Assembly: GCA_021824565.1 (NCBI GenBank)
Contig: JAKAKL010000083.1
Span: 1-64,000 of the forward strand
Direction of reading: 5' to 3'
Source: Bacteroidota bacterium
GTDB taxonomy: Bacteria; Bacteroidota; Ignavibacteria; Ignavibacteriales; Ignavibacteriaceae
DNA: 64,000 bases
In this document: positions 53,806-63,711 of the stretch, piece by piece
Layout of the letters: each line of letters opens with the position of its first letter
Numbering within the stretch: the stretch's first letter is position 1
Notes under the pieces: model-generated
Told to the model about the DNA's origin: nothing
Databases searched by the model: none
The model's input: the letters and a program-made list of their open reading frames with translations, nothing else
Made by a program: the position numbers and the translations under genes

Positions 53806-55662
53806 TTATTGCGGCACTTCAGATTTTTTCTGCATATAGACATCATACCACCCTGCATACAGAGGCTCATATGGAAAAGCATAAATTCTTCCACCGAAAC
53901 CGATCAATCTAATTGTAACCGTGTTGAACTGATAAATAGGAATTGAATTATAAACGTTCTTGTTAATCTCAACTCCATATTTGAGTGCGAGGTCGGCAAT
54001 ATATGATTTAAGTTTTTTGTCGAACTCAATATTTTTAATCACTTCCTTCAGTTCATCTTTAATTTGAACGAATGATGTATCTTTATCTACGTCGTCATTT
54101 TGAACATCCAATAATTTCAACAGCGCGTAGCCATCGCTAAGTTTAACCGGACCGTAAACTTCTCCGGCTTTCATATTCTTAACAATCTTTTTGATCTCTC
54201 CGATTGTGCCCTTTTGCGTCGGCGGCAAATAACCAAGATAACCGCCTCTCTCACGCAGTGAATCAACTGTAGAATATTTTTCAGAAACTGTCTCAAACGC
54301 GGCGTGCTTATTCAATTCATCTAACGCTTTCTGTATCTTCTCCAGGCTGTCAACAAGAATTTCCTGCACATCAAATCTTTCCTCTGGAAACATGATCTTG
54401 TGATTCTTTGAGTAAAATTCATAAGCATCTGCATCGCTTATCTTAATCGAGTCTTGAATTTTTTTCATCAATCTTTGAGAAAGATAATAATCCTCCCAAA
54501 GGTCCAAATCATTTCTAACCGATGGTTCTTTTTCCAGATTTTGCCGCAGACCTTCACGTGCCAGCAACTCGCTTTCAAGATAATTCTTCACATAACTATT
54601 AAAAGCTTTCGCAACGGTTTGATAATCCGTTTTATCAACTCTAAAACCGTTTATCTTTAATTGATCTAAAAACTGCTTAACTGTTTCCGGACTCTGTTTG
54701 TATTTAATAAAATATGATCCCAACACTTCAGCACCAAGCGAATCTTCTATCCTGCTGAAATCTTCATTGACTAAATAATAATATTTCGGTTTGTCATCTT
54801 TCTTATAACTCTCCTGTCTTGTATGAAGATACTTCTGCATTTGATTTAATATTTTTGTAAACAGAGCGCGGTCAACGTTAATCTGAAATTTCTGTAAAAA
54901 ATTATTTAGATAATCGTCTTCCAATGCTGCCGCTTGTCTTTTTTCAATTGTCTGCTTTATCTTAATTAAGTTATCCGGAGTGTTGAAGTAAGGCTGATCA
55001 ACGATTTTTTCCAACTTAAAAATATACCATCGGTAGCCGGTATAAATCGGTTTGGTAAACTGCCCGACTTTCAAATTATAAACAGCATCCTCCACATTTT
55101 CGTCAAGCGTTCCGAAGGTTATTGTTCCGGGAGTTCTTTGTTCTGCTGCTTCCGGTCTTCCGGCAATCAATGAATCGATCGGTACTCCATTTTTAAGATC
55201 GGAATACAATTTCTGAATTTCATTAATGTCCTCCGAATATAAATACTTCATCACCAGAAGTTTCTTCATTCTTTCTTTAGCTTCAGAAATTTCTTTTTGA
55301 GTTACTTTAACTTTGGCGGAGATTTCTTTTTTATACAAGGCGTCTCTTACAAAAAGTCTCCCCATGTATGTCAGCATGTTTTGAATGAACTGTGTTGTAT
55401 CCTGCTTTAATTCTTTTGCTTTTTGAGCAAGAAGTTTTTCCGCCAGCAAAGTATAAAGGTATTCTTTTTTAACCAGTGCTGTATCGAGCGACTCCGTGGA
55501 TCGCGGATGCGGGCTGAAGTCAAATCGTTCGCGGAATTCTCTCGCAGTTATTTTGATGCCGCCCGCTTTTGCAACAACATCACTACCGGAAAGATTTTCT
55601 GTTTGACTAAGAACAGGAAAAGATAAAATCATAAAAAAGATAACGGCAAGCAGCGACTTCAT
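53806..55662 (-). CDS. Periplasmic PpiC-type peptidyl-prolyl isomerase/chaperone
   Basis: 618 residues with a signal peptide (about 1-20, VLSQ). A SurA-like N-terminal chaperone region, a degenerate rotamase region (about 170-250) and a clear PpiC/parvulin rotamase (about 425-530; RFDVQEILVDS, RGGYLGYLPPT, VYGPVKLSDGYALLKLLD) are visible. It helps fold outer-membrane or exported proteins. It begins only 2 bp after the GH3 gene ends, inside a glycan-degradation operon; this is unusual and suggests a dedicated chaperone for the receptor, PorV-like protein or enzymes encoded beside it. Confidence 0.88.
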   Translation of the reverse strand: MKSLLAVIFFMILSFPVLSQTENLSGSDVVAKAGGIKITAREFRERFDFSPHPRSTESLDTALVKKEYLYTLLAEKLLAQKAKELKQDTTQFIQNMLTYMGRLFVRDALYKKEISAKVKVTQKEISEAKERMKKLLVMKYLYSEDINEIQKLYSDLKNGVPIDSLIAGRPEAAEQRTPGTITFGTLDENVEDAVYNLKVGQFTKPIYTGYRWYIFKLEKIVDQPYFNTPDNLIKIKQTIEKRQAAALEDDYLNNFLQKFQINVDRALFTKILNQMQKYLHTRQESYKKDDKPKYYYLVNEDFSRIEDSLGAEVLGSYFIKYKQSPETVKQFLDQLKINGFRVDKTDYQTVAKAFNSYVKNYLESELLAREGLRQNLEKEPSVRNDLDLWEDYYLSQRLMKKIQDSIKISDADAYEFYSKNHKIMFPEERFDVQEILVDSLEKIQKALDELNKHAAFETVSEKYSTVDSLRERGGYLGYLPPTQKGTIGEIKKIVKNMKAGEVYGPVKLSDGYALLKLLDVQNDDVDKDTSFVQIKDELKEVIKNIEFDKKLKSYIADLALKYGVEINKNVYNSIPIYQFNTVTIRLIGFGGRIYAFPYEPLYAGWYDVYMQKKSEVPQ

Positions 55663-55664
55663 AA

Positions 55665-57893
55665 TTATTTCTTAAGTTCAAAAGAAGTTTTCAAATAATC
55701 ATCGGAATTTTTCCCGATCATTACATCGTAAATTCCCGGCTCGACAACTTTCTTCATATCAATATTGTAGAAAGCAAGCATCTTCGGTTTGATCACGAAC
55801 TTAACAATTTTCGATTCCCCGGGCTGAAGATAAATTCTTTTAAATCCTTTCAACTCCTTTACCGGCGGAGTAACATCGGCGTAGTGATCATGCGTGTAAA
55901 GCTGAACAATTTCATGTCCGGCAATACTTCCGCTGTTTGTAATTTTTATTGAAGCGATCAATGAATCTTTTTCAGAAATATTTTTTTTGTCGATTGTAAA
56001 ATCCGAATAAGAAAAATTCGTGTAGCTCAATCCGTAGCCGAAAGGATAAAGCGGAGTAACAGGGCAATCGAGATATTTGGAAGTGTAATGATCGGTCGGA
56101 GAAGGCGGTCTGCCGGTATTCATGTGGTTGTAAAAAATCGGAATCTGCCCAACCGCCCGCGGAAAAGTCGCGGTTAATTTTCCGGAGGGATTGTAATCGC
56201 CGAACAAAACATCCGCAATAGCATTTCCAGTTTGATTTCCTAAAAACCATGTTTCTAAAATCGCAGGAACGTTCTCGGCTTCCCAATTAATTGTCAATGG
56301 TCTTCCGTTCATTAAAACGACAATTACAGGCTTACCGGTTTTATAAATTTCTTTTATTAGATCTTCTTGAACTCCGGGAATATCAATAAAAGCACGGCTG
56401 GAAGCTTCTCCGCTCATGTCTCGCGATTCGCCAACGACTAAAACCACGACATCAGATTCTTTAACTGCGTTTATTGCCTCTCCAAATTCTGCGCGGCTTG
56501 AATCTTGGAAGTCGCAGCCTTTTACGTAATTTATTTTTGTCTTAGGCGAAATTTTATTTTTTATTCCTTCAAGAACCGTTACGACATTTTTAGGAATTCC
56601 ATCCGGCGCCCACGGACCGATCAGATCGTCTTGATCGTCCGCGAGCGGACCGATTAACGCAATTGATTGAATATCTTTTTTCAATGGAAGAACATTTTTC
56701 TCATTCTTCAAAAGCACAATTGATTCATCAGCAAGCTGCCGCGCAATTTTATTTCTATCTTCCTGCGAAGGTAAATTTTTTCTGAAGAAATCGGCATCAA
56801 CATAGGGATGATCGAACAAGCCGAGTTCATATTTCAATCTCAGCACTCTCCGCACCGAACGGTCAATTAGTTTTTCCGGTACGATGTGGTTCTTAACTAA
56901 GCTTTCAAGATACGGCGCGTAAATGTCTCCGGTTATCGTGTCGCCCGCAAGATCAACATCCACACCGGCAGTTATTCCAACGCGCGCGGCATCGGATTTA
57001 TCTTTCGCAACTCCATGATTTACAAGTTCACCGATTGAGTTGTAATCGCTGATAACTACGCCTTTAAATTTCCACTCGTCTCTTAAAATTTTTGTTAAGG
57101 TAAAATAATTCCCCGAAGCGGGCACGCCGTTAAGATCGTTGAATGCGCTCATGATCGATCCCGCACCGGTATTAACAGCCGCGTGGAAAGGCGGAAGATA
57201 AATTTCACGCAGCGTTCTAATCGAAATATCAACCGTGTTATAATCTCTTCCAGCTTGGGCAGCACCGTAAGCCACGTAGTGTTTTGCCGTCGCCGAAATC
57301 GATCCTTCATCGCTTAAAGATTTTCCTTGATATCCTTTTACGTAAGCCGCCGCCATAATACTTCCGAGGTAAGGATCTTCGCCGGCTCCTTCAACAATTC
57401 TTCCCCACCGCGGATCGCGAGCAATATCAACCATCGGCGCGAACGTCCAGTTCAAACCGTCGGATGATGCTTCCAGCGCCGCTATTCTTGCGGCTTTGGT
57501 TACCAGTGCCGGATCCCAGCTGCATGACTGTGCAAGCGGAACAGGAAAGATTGTATGATAACCGTGTATAACATCTGCAGCAAAAGCTAAAGGAATATGA
57601 AGGCGCGATTGCTCAACAGCAATTTTTTGCAAACTGTCTCTTACCTGACGTCCCGGATTTCCCATCATTCCGAATTTGCCTTCTTTAATCATTACTCCGG
57701 TTTCAGAATTGACTTCAGTCTTTCTAACAAGTTGTCCGATCTTTTCTTCCAAAGTCATTTTAGAAAGAAGCTCGTCAACTTTCTTCTCGATAACCGGATC
57801 TTCGTTTAAGTATGATTTCTGCTGTGCAAAATTCTGAAATGAAAAAAAGCAAATTATTAAAAGCGTGAAGGAAAAAATTTTTAACCGCATCAT
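55665..57893 (-). CDS. bglX: Periplasmic beta-glucosidase, GH3 (BglX-like)
   Basis: 742 residues, the usual BglX length. A signal peptide (ending FQNFAQQ) precedes the GH3 TIM barrel with PLAFAADVIHGYHTIFP, KHYVAYGAAQAGRDYN and the nucleophile Asp283 in VVISDYNSIGELV. An (alpha/beta)6-sandwich with VVLVVGESRDMSGEASSRAF (about 480-505) and a C-terminal FnIII-like domain follow. It removes glucose from the non-reducing end of beta-glucosides. Its ATG overlaps the stop of the GH144 gene (ATGATGA), so the two are translationally coupled. That partner makes sophoro-oligosaccharides from beta-1,2-glucan a plausible substrate. Confidence 0.93.
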   Translation of the reverse strand: MMRLKIFSFTLLIICFFSFQNFAQQKSYLNEDPVIEKKVDELLSKMTLEEKIGQLVRKTEVNSETGVMIKEGKFGMMGNPGRQVRDSLQKIAVEQSRLHIPLAFAADVIHGYHTIFPVPLAQSCSWDPALVTKAARIAALEASSDGLNWTFAPMVDIARDPRWGRIVEGAGEDPYLGSIMAAAYVKGYQGKSLSDEGSISATAKHYVAYGAAQAGRDYNTVDISIRTLREIYLPPFHAAVNTGAGSIMSAFNDLNGVPASGNYFTLTKILRDEWKFKGVVISDYNSIGELVNHGVAKDKSDAARVGITAGVDVDLAGDTITGDIYAPYLESLVKNHIVPEKLIDRSVRRVLRLKYELGLFDHPYVDADFFRKNLPSQEDRNKIARQLADESIVLLKNEKNVLPLKKDIQSIALIGPLADDQDDLIGPWAPDGIPKNVVTVLEGIKNKISPKTKINYVKGCDFQDSSRAEFGEAINAVKESDVVVLVVGESRDMSGEASSRAFIDIPGVQEDLIKEIYKTGKPVIVVLMNGRPLTINWEAENVPAILETWFLGNQTGNAIADVLFGDYNPSGKLTATFPRAVGQIPIFYNHMNTGRPPSPTDHYTSKYLDCPVTPLYPFGYGLSYTNFSYSDFTIDKKNISEKDSLIASIKITNSGSIAGHEIVQLYTHDHYADVTPPVKELKGFKRIYLQPGESKIVKFVIKPKMLAFYNIDMKKVVEPGIYDVMIGKNSDDYLKTSFELKK

Positions 57894-59278
57894 TTCACCT
57901 TTCTGAATCCTAAAACTTTTAACCCTTTTTTAATGATCGGATCGCGCATCATATATTTCCATACTAATCTCGATCTGAAATTTTCAAGCATCAAAACCAG
58001 CGGACCTTCGTCAATTCCAAGATCATCTTTATCAAACCAGTTGGCAGTTAAGTTAAAGGCATCGACAAAACCATACTCGCCCCAGATGCCTTTGTCATTA
58101 TACTTATCATAAAAATTCATCAGCGTTGGAATTACAACTTCCGGCGCAAATACAATCGAGCATCCTGCCGCATACGGCGCTATTGTTCCGTCATCAAAAT
58201 AATTATACTGCGGACCGGAAGTCCCTCTTCCGGCGTAGCCGTTAAATTTTTTGTCATCAAAATTATAGCTATCACCCGGACCGTCACAAGCAGTTATTCC
58301 CCAAGTCAAAGAATCGTAACCTTTCCAGCCATGCGGATTTTCAATCGCATATAATCTTTGCGTTAAAGTAGCTCGTCTCGAATTCTCAAAATAATCAATT
58401 CCTTTCTCGCGCATATATTTGTCGGCAATTCCTCTTAAATCAATAAACAGATTTGTAAATTGATGACCGAACAGCGGGGGAAAAACAACGTGAGCCAGAC
58501 CTTTGTAAGGCTCCTGCCATTCAAAAGTTCTTGTCCAGGTTTCATAACCTTTGTCCGCATTCTTCATTCCATCGCCGGCGGCAATTACAAACATAATTTG
58601 TGCTTCGTTGTATCCTTTCCAGCCGTCTTTCGACATTCCGCGCTCAGGTTCCCAGCCCATTGCAATATCGTAAGGAAATTTGCTGTCGCCCGGTAAAGTG
58701 AAAAACTTCCAGTCAACTCTTTCCAAAATTGCGGCGGCTTTTTCACGGATTTCTTTTTCTATTTTAGAATTTTTGTTGAAGTATTGTCGTGAAAAAATTA
58801 TTCCCGCCAAAAGCAAACCGGTATCGATTGAAGAAAGCTCGCAGTTCCAGTAACGCAAACCGGTTTTCATATCAAGAAAGTGATAATAAAATCCTTTGTA
58901 GCCTGTTGATACCGCATCAGGACTTTGTCTGCTGTTCAAGAAAAAATTTAGAGTGTTTAAAGTTCTTTCCGCCGCGTCCTTTCTTGTAATCCAATCGCGC
59001 TCCGCTCCGACGGCATAAGCAGGCAGAGCGAATCCCACAGCGGCAATGCTTGCCGGTGAATCTTTTGTTGAACGGTCTTTGACCAATCCGTTTTCGCGAT
59101 TCGATTCGCCGATGAAATATAGAAATGTCTTGTGCTCAAGTTTATCGAGGAAAGTGGACTCCGATTTCGTGAGTTTATAGTTATTATATAGATTTTTAAT
59201 CTCTATGTTGTTCTGGCAAAATGTACATGCCGCAAATGAAAGAAAGCTCAAAAGAACAATGAAGTTTTTTTTTAACAT
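57890..59278 (-). CDS. GH144-like endo-beta-1,2-glucanase (glycoamylase-like domain)
   Basis: 462 residues with a signal peptide or lipobox (SFAACTFCQ). The rest is the glycoamylase-like (alpha/alpha)6 domain of GH144: FLYFIGESNRENGLVKDRS, SSIDTGLLLAGIIFSRQY, MGWEPERGMSKDGWKGYNEA, FPPLFGHQFTNLFIDLRG and WGITACDGPGDSY. Characterised members from Chitinophaga and others cut beta-1,2-glucan to sophorose and sophorotriose. It is coupled to a GH3 enzyme by an ATGATGA overlap, a common pairing for beta-1,2-glucan use. Substrate assignment is by family only. Confidence 0.85.
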   Translation of the reverse strand: MLKKNFIVLLSFLSFAACTFCQNNIEIKNLYNNYKLTKSESTFLDKLEHKTFLYFIGESNRENGLVKDRSTKDSPASIAAVGFALPAYAVGAERDWITRKDAAERTLNTLNFFLNSRQSPDAVSTGYKGFYYHFLDMKTGLRYWNCELSSIDTGLLLAGIIFSRQYFNKNSKIEKEIREKAAAILERVDWKFFTLPGDSKFPYDIAMGWEPERGMSKDGWKGYNEAQIMFVIAAGDGMKNADKGYETWTRTFEWQEPYKGLAHVVFPPLFGHQFTNLFIDLRGIADKYMREKGIDYFENSRRATLTQRLYAIENPHGWKGYDSLTWGITACDGPGDSYNFDDKKFNGYAGRGTSGPQYNYFDDGTIAPYAAGCSIVFAPEVVIPTLMNFYDKYNDKGIWGEYGFVDAFNLTANWFDKDDLGIDEGPLVLMLENFRSRLVWKYMMRDPIIKKGLKVLGFRKVK

Positions 59279-59361
59279 AATAATCCTGCAATATTTTTTT
59301 TCTACCTCAAGTTCTGTTTAATTAAAAAGAGAAAGCAATTGAAATATTAAGTAATACTAAA

Positions 59362-60390
59362 TTAAAATCCAATGCCGACTGTGAATCTATTCACTTTAAG
59401 CAGACGACCATAATCAGCCCAGGCATAATCGAAGCGTAATGTGTATCCTTCTGCAAATGTATAATTTACTCCGGCGCCAAATTCTAATCCGCCTTCAGAA
59501 TGAGGCAAAAACAAATTACGGTAGCCTCCTCTTATAGAAAAATCTTTCATCAATACAAGTTCTGCACCTGCATTCATACTTTCATTATTATCATTTGGAT
59601 GAAGTGCATCAACTGCAAAAATTATTTTGTTGTTATCATCAAACTTATACGGGCAAGAAATGCCAATCCTGAATAGCGTGGGAAGTGGATATGCATCAGT
59701 TCGTAGTTCAGCCGGAAGCTGGTCGTTGCCGCCGTGCTTTGTCGGATCCTGGTTATAATCTACATACAAATCTCTTCCACTATAGCTTGCTCGTGGTCCA
59801 AAATTTAACAAGCTTGCACCAATCGTTAGACCGCCTTCTTCAACCTGATATTGCACCCCAAGATTTATTCCGAAATCAGTAAGATTATCATGCCAAATAG
59901 TTTCCTGAATATAGTTTATAATAGCACCCACAGACACACGATCAGTAAGCATTAATCCGTAGCCAACTCCAAGTGCAAAGTCCTGGACACTATAATATTC
60001 TCCCGTTCCTAAAGGTTGGTCAACAGTACGAACAGCGATGTCACCAGAATTCATTGATGTTGCTTGAAGAGAAAAAGTTCCTAACTTTTCTACTTTTATT
60101 CCAATCGCGGCATAATTATAAGTTATACCAGCCAGCCATTGGGAATAAGTGAACTGCGCATCTGTCTCGGTTAAGCGTCCCATACTTGCAGGATTATAAT
60201 AAATTGCTGAAGCCTCGCCAAATAGTGCTGTTCCGCCATTTCCCATACCCGAGACACGTGAACTCGGATCAATTTTCAAAAATTGAGCTATGGTAGTGGC
60301 AACTTTGCTTTGAGCTTTTGTTGGAATCTGCAAAGCCGTAATTACAAATATCATCATTAAAAATTTATTTGCCGTATATATTTTTTTCAT
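59362..60390 (-). CDS. PorV/PorQ-family outer-membrane beta-barrel protein
   Basis: 342 residues with a signal peptide (ending TKAQS). The ALFGEASAIYYNPASMGRL segment near residue 55 and a pattern of amphipathic strands ending RFTVGIGF are typical of the PorV/PorQ family, FadL-like barrels. PorV is the T9SS subunit that hands cargo from the translocon to the attachment machinery. Here the gene follows a large secreted protein with a VVPNPY tail (19-bp gap) and precedes GH144, so it may be a locus-specific shuttle or receptor rather than the core T9SS PorV. Confidence 0.85.
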   Translation of the reverse strand: MKKIYTANKFLMMIFVITALQIPTKAQSKVATTIAQFLKIDPSSRVSGMGNGGTALFGEASAIYYNPASMGRLTETDAQFTYSQWLAGITYNYAAIGIKVEKLGTFSLQATSMNSGDIAVRTVDQPLGTGEYYSVQDFALGVGYGLMLTDRVSVGAIINYIQETIWHDNLTDFGINLGVQYQVEEGGLTIGASLLNFGPRASYSGRDLYVDYNQDPTKHGGNDQLPAELRTDAYPLPTLFRIGISCPYKFDDNNKIIFAVDALHPNDNNESMNAGAELVLMKDFSIRGGYRNLFLPHSEGGLEFGAGVNYTFAEGYTLRFDYAWADYGRLLKVNRFTVGIGF

Positions 60391-60408
60391 ATTAAAAATA
60401 CCGTAAGT

Positions 60409-63400
60409 TTATTTTACTATTGCAAATTTTCCAATATAGGAGCCGACATTCGGTGCGTCAATATGAAATATGTAAAGCCCTGGAGCAATTTCTAAATTGT
60501 CTCTAGATCTTAAATCCCAGGGTTCATATCCTTGCAGTCCGTTATGATATATGGTTTGTACCAATTCTCCGTTAACAGTGTAAATTCTTATCGTACAAGT
60601 TTGCGGAAGTCCGCGGAATTCAATTCTTCTTTCACCTCTTCCAGAAACAGCAAATCTCTGCGGTTCAAAACTAGCCTGACCGATATAGGGATTAGGGACA
60701 ACATAAGGCTGGCTGAATTGCTGTTTAGCTTCTTGTTGATTAATCTTTTGTGCAGATGTTACAAATGTGAATCCATCGCTATTAGAATAAGGAACATTTA
60801 ATAAAAGATTGTAAATATCTCCATTCCCTGGCGGTTGAATTGCAGCGCTGTGCATTGCAGCAGTATCCACTTGAATCTGCCAAGTCGGCAATAACTTAGT
60901 TGGCGCAGAATTGCTTGCCGTTAATACTTGGATATAATCAGTAGGTCCGTAAAAATTCCCTGACTGAGATACATTTCTAAAACGAAATTTTAGTTTAATA
61001 TCACCGGCAGGATCTTTAGCAACCACTTTAAATTTTACTTGCTGGGATGGCATTCCAATCCCCGCCACCGTTGTATCTAATACTTGATCACTAAAAATAA
61101 TTTGTAGATTATCCGGATAAGCCTTCCTTCTTAATTGGATAGGGAGTGAATTAGCATATATCGCAGCCAGCTTTAAATTGGTTTTACTAGCAGAAGTAAA
61201 TCCTGAATTTACTGAATCAACAGTTACCACTGGCGGAGTAGAAATAATTGGCAGTAACCCGTCGGCAACCGGACCAGTTCCTAAGCCGTCAAGGTCGTAT
61301 CCATAGTTAAATAAAGTATCGCCAAGAGTCTGATCAACTAATGAATAATAGTTTGCTCTTACCGAATCGGCGGAATTATAAAAAACTATTTTATATGTAT
61401 GGTTATCAGGAACGATTGCCGGGTTTTTCACCTGAACACTTACGCTGCCAACACCTGTTCCAGCAACATGCTGTAATTGATAAACCTGAGCAGGATTATA
61501 TCCAAGAGATAATGCGTTAGGCACTACAGTTACAACATTCTTAGGAAGAATTGTTCCTCCTCTTAATGTTTGGCTTACAGTTATAGGGTTTTCAGAAGGA
61601 TATATGAAAAGAGAATCGATACCTGTGTTGTATGCTGTTACAGCATAATAATAAGTCTGCCCGTCAGTAACCGTTGTATCTGTGAACGTGTGTGATAAAC
61701 CTGTATCATCACCTAAATAATAAGCTACTCCTTCAACTGTAAGATTTGAAAATCCGGCAATACCATCTTTCAAATCAAATTGAGCAATAGGTTTGCCGTT
61801 TCCGATAGGTCCCGTTCCGGTTGCAGTAGTTATTACTTTTGGATCAAGAAAAGTTGGATCGGTGCTGCGATAAATTTTATATCCTTCAAAATCATCTAAA
61901 CCTGTAATAGGATTAATTGCTTGCTCTGCCGCGTTGTCCCAAGTTAAAGTAACGTAATGGTCGCCTGCAAAAGCGTGCAGAGTAGGTAATGGAGGCGGAA
62001 CGGCGAATTTATAATTACCTTTATAAATTTGAGCAATGATTCTGATTGTAGATTCCAATTCTCTTAAATTAGCACCCCAGCCAAGTGCCAGACTAAATCT
62101 TTCACTAACACCTGCCGGTAATATAAATGGACCAGAAGCAAATAAGAACGCTATGTTATAATTTTGAACTAGCGGACTATCAAAAGAAGAATCGGGGCTT
62201 GTGAACTGCGCATATAGACGCTGGGGCCAATGATGTCCATCGTCAAAAAATACGATGTTGTCTACCGGACCGATGCCATCACCGGCGGCTATTCTATTAA
62301 ATTTAAATCCTGTTAATCCAATCATATCCGATTCATCAATGTCGGTCTTATCAAAATTAGGTTCACCTTCAGTTGGTATGCCGTCACCTTCGCCTTGATC
62401 ATGGGTGCCGAAAACTCCATCAGCGCCGGTATCACAATATCGAGCAACCCAATTCATATTTTCGTCTCCGGTCCACCAGATGCCTGCAATATAAGCCGGT
62501 CTTTGCGTAATTGGTCCGTAGTATGCTTCAAACTTTGGTATATTATATTTTTCAGGATGGCTTTTTATCCAATTCATAATGTTGGTCTGCCCTATAATTT
62601 CTTGTCCAGGACCGCTTGTACGGCTTTCATCCGTAATACCGTCATTATCATTATCAATTCCGTCATAAGGATTTCCTGGAGTTTCAAGATATGAATAGCC
62701 TAAATATCCTGTAGGACCTCTCATACCAATTCCGTGATTCTCCCAGTTATAAACAATATTAATTCCAATATCTTTAGTATAGTAGGCGCTGTTATCGTCG
62801 TTTGGAATAATACCATTTGGCGCATAACCTTCGCCGCCCACCCCAGTATCATTATAAATTCCAAAAATTACATCGTTGTTATAATTTGTAGTACCTTCAT
62901 TAAAAATATCGTAGTGTGAAAATATTACATTCTCAGCCTGAATATTTGACCATTGAAAATTTCTTTGCTCTACTCTTAGTGCTAAACCTCTTCTTGTTAA
63001 ATCGCGGCTGTCAGGATAGAAATCCCATGCGTCATAATATTGATCATCATAAACATAATATGTTTCTTCATCTGCAACTATCGCCTTTCCAAAATATCCA
63101 TCCCATGAACCCGGCCATCCAGGATCAGTAGGGTCATCCATCTTATCTATCCAGTAATCAGGCCATGTTCTCGGGTCGTTGCTGATAGCAGGTGCGCGTC
63201 CTACATTTATTGTAGGATCGGGTTGAAAAAATCCCACCCACTTACCGCCCCAATTATATGGAGGTCTTGGCTCATACCGCATAACTCTATTTGTATAATA
63301 AGGGCTTTGTCCTTGTCTCTCTCTGTAGCCTGTTTCCATTATATAAGCCGGGGTACCGTTTCTTTGTATAACTTTTGCAAGAACGTAAGGCGTATAACCG

Positions 63401-63675
63401 TCGCTGTTATTCTGCCCTGAACCTTTCGGAACTTCAATTGAATGAAAAGAAGTAACATCAACATTAATAGGATCAGGAGGATAATCTCCAACCATACCGT
63501 AGTTGTAATATACAGTTCTAATATTATTTGCATCGAGAGTTCCTTCTCGTTCGGCACCCGAAGTCCCTCTTAATGAGTCGGGCACAACCGGCAGTAGTTG
63601 AGCAAAAATTTTATTGGAGAATAAGATCAAAAAAATCACAAATAATATTATTTCTAATGAGAACAGTTTTTTCAT
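60409..63675 (-). CDS. Large secreted protein with FnIII-like region and T9SS-like C-terminal tail
   Basis: About 1,088 residues from ATG 63675 (MKKLFSLEI); the frame also allows a TTG at 63684. A signal peptide ends near NKIFAQ. The N-terminal 600 residues are rich in Tyr, Gly and Asp, with DGIDNDNDGITDES (a Ca-binding type repeat) near 345. A fibronectin III-like region (about 575-690; TLHAFAGDHYVTLTWDNAAEQ) follows. The last 90 residues begin VVPNPYIGQASF, contain TIRIYTVNGELVQTI and end SYIGKFAIVK, the layout of a T9SS C-terminal sorting domain. I recognise no enzymatic motif. It follows the TonB receptor by 36 bp and precedes the PorV-like gene, so it is probably a surface protein of the same glycan system. 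Confidence 0.8.
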   Translation of the reverse strand: MKKLFSLEIILFVIFLILFSNKIFAQLLPVVPDSLRGTSGAEREGTLDANNIRTVYYNYGMVGDYPPDPINVDVTSFHSIEVPKGSGQNNSDGYTPYVLAKVIQRNGTPAYIMETGYRERQGQSPYYTNRVMRYEPRPPYNWGGKWVGFFQPDPTINVGRAPAISNDPRTWPDYWIDKMDDPTDPGWPGSWDGYFGKAIVADEETYYVYDDQYYDAWDFYPDSRDLTRRGLALRVEQRNFQWSNIQAENVIFSHYDIFNEGTTNYNNDVIFGIYNDTGVGGEGYAPNGIIPNDDNSAYYTKDIGINIVYNWENHGIGMRGPTGYLGYSYLETPGNPYDGIDNDNDGITDESRTSGPGQEIIGQTNIMNWIKSHPEKYNIPKFEAYYGPITQRPAYIAGIWWTGDENMNWVARYCDTGADGVFGTHDQGEGDGIPTEGEPNFDKTDIDESDMIGLTGFKFNRIAAGDGIGPVDNIVFFDDGHHWPQRLYAQFTSPDSSFDSPLVQNYNIAFLFASGPFILPAGVSERFSLALGWGANLRELESTIRIIAQIYKGNYKFAVPPPLPTLHAFAGDHYVTLTWDNAAEQAINPITGLDDFEGYKIYRSTDPTFLDPKVITTATGTGPIGNGKPIAQFDLKDGIAGFSNLTVEGVAYYLGDDTGLSHTFTDTTVTDGQTYYYAVTAYNTGIDSLFIYPSENPITVSQTLRGGTILPKNVVTVVPNALSLGYNPAQVYQLQHVAGTGVGSVSVQVKNPAIVPDNHTYKIVFYNSADSVRANYYSLVDQTLGDTLFNYGYDLDGLGTGPVADGLLPIISTPPVVTVDSVNSGFTSASKTNLKLAAIYANSLPIQLRRKAYPDNLQIIFSDQVLDTTVAGIGMPSQQVKFKVVAKDPAGDIKLKFRFRNVSQSGNFYGPTDYIQVLTASNSAPTKLLPTWQIQVDTAAMHSAAIQPPGNGDIYNLLLNVPYSNSDGFTFVTSAQKINQQEAKQQFSQPYVVPNPYIGQASFEPQRFAVSGRGERRIEFRGLPQTCTIRIYTVNGELVQTIYHNGLQGYEPWDLRSRDNLEIAPGLYIFHIDAPNVGSYIGKFAIVK

Positions 63676-63711
63676 ATGATTCAAATATTTTATTAGTTGA
63701 TTAACTTATCC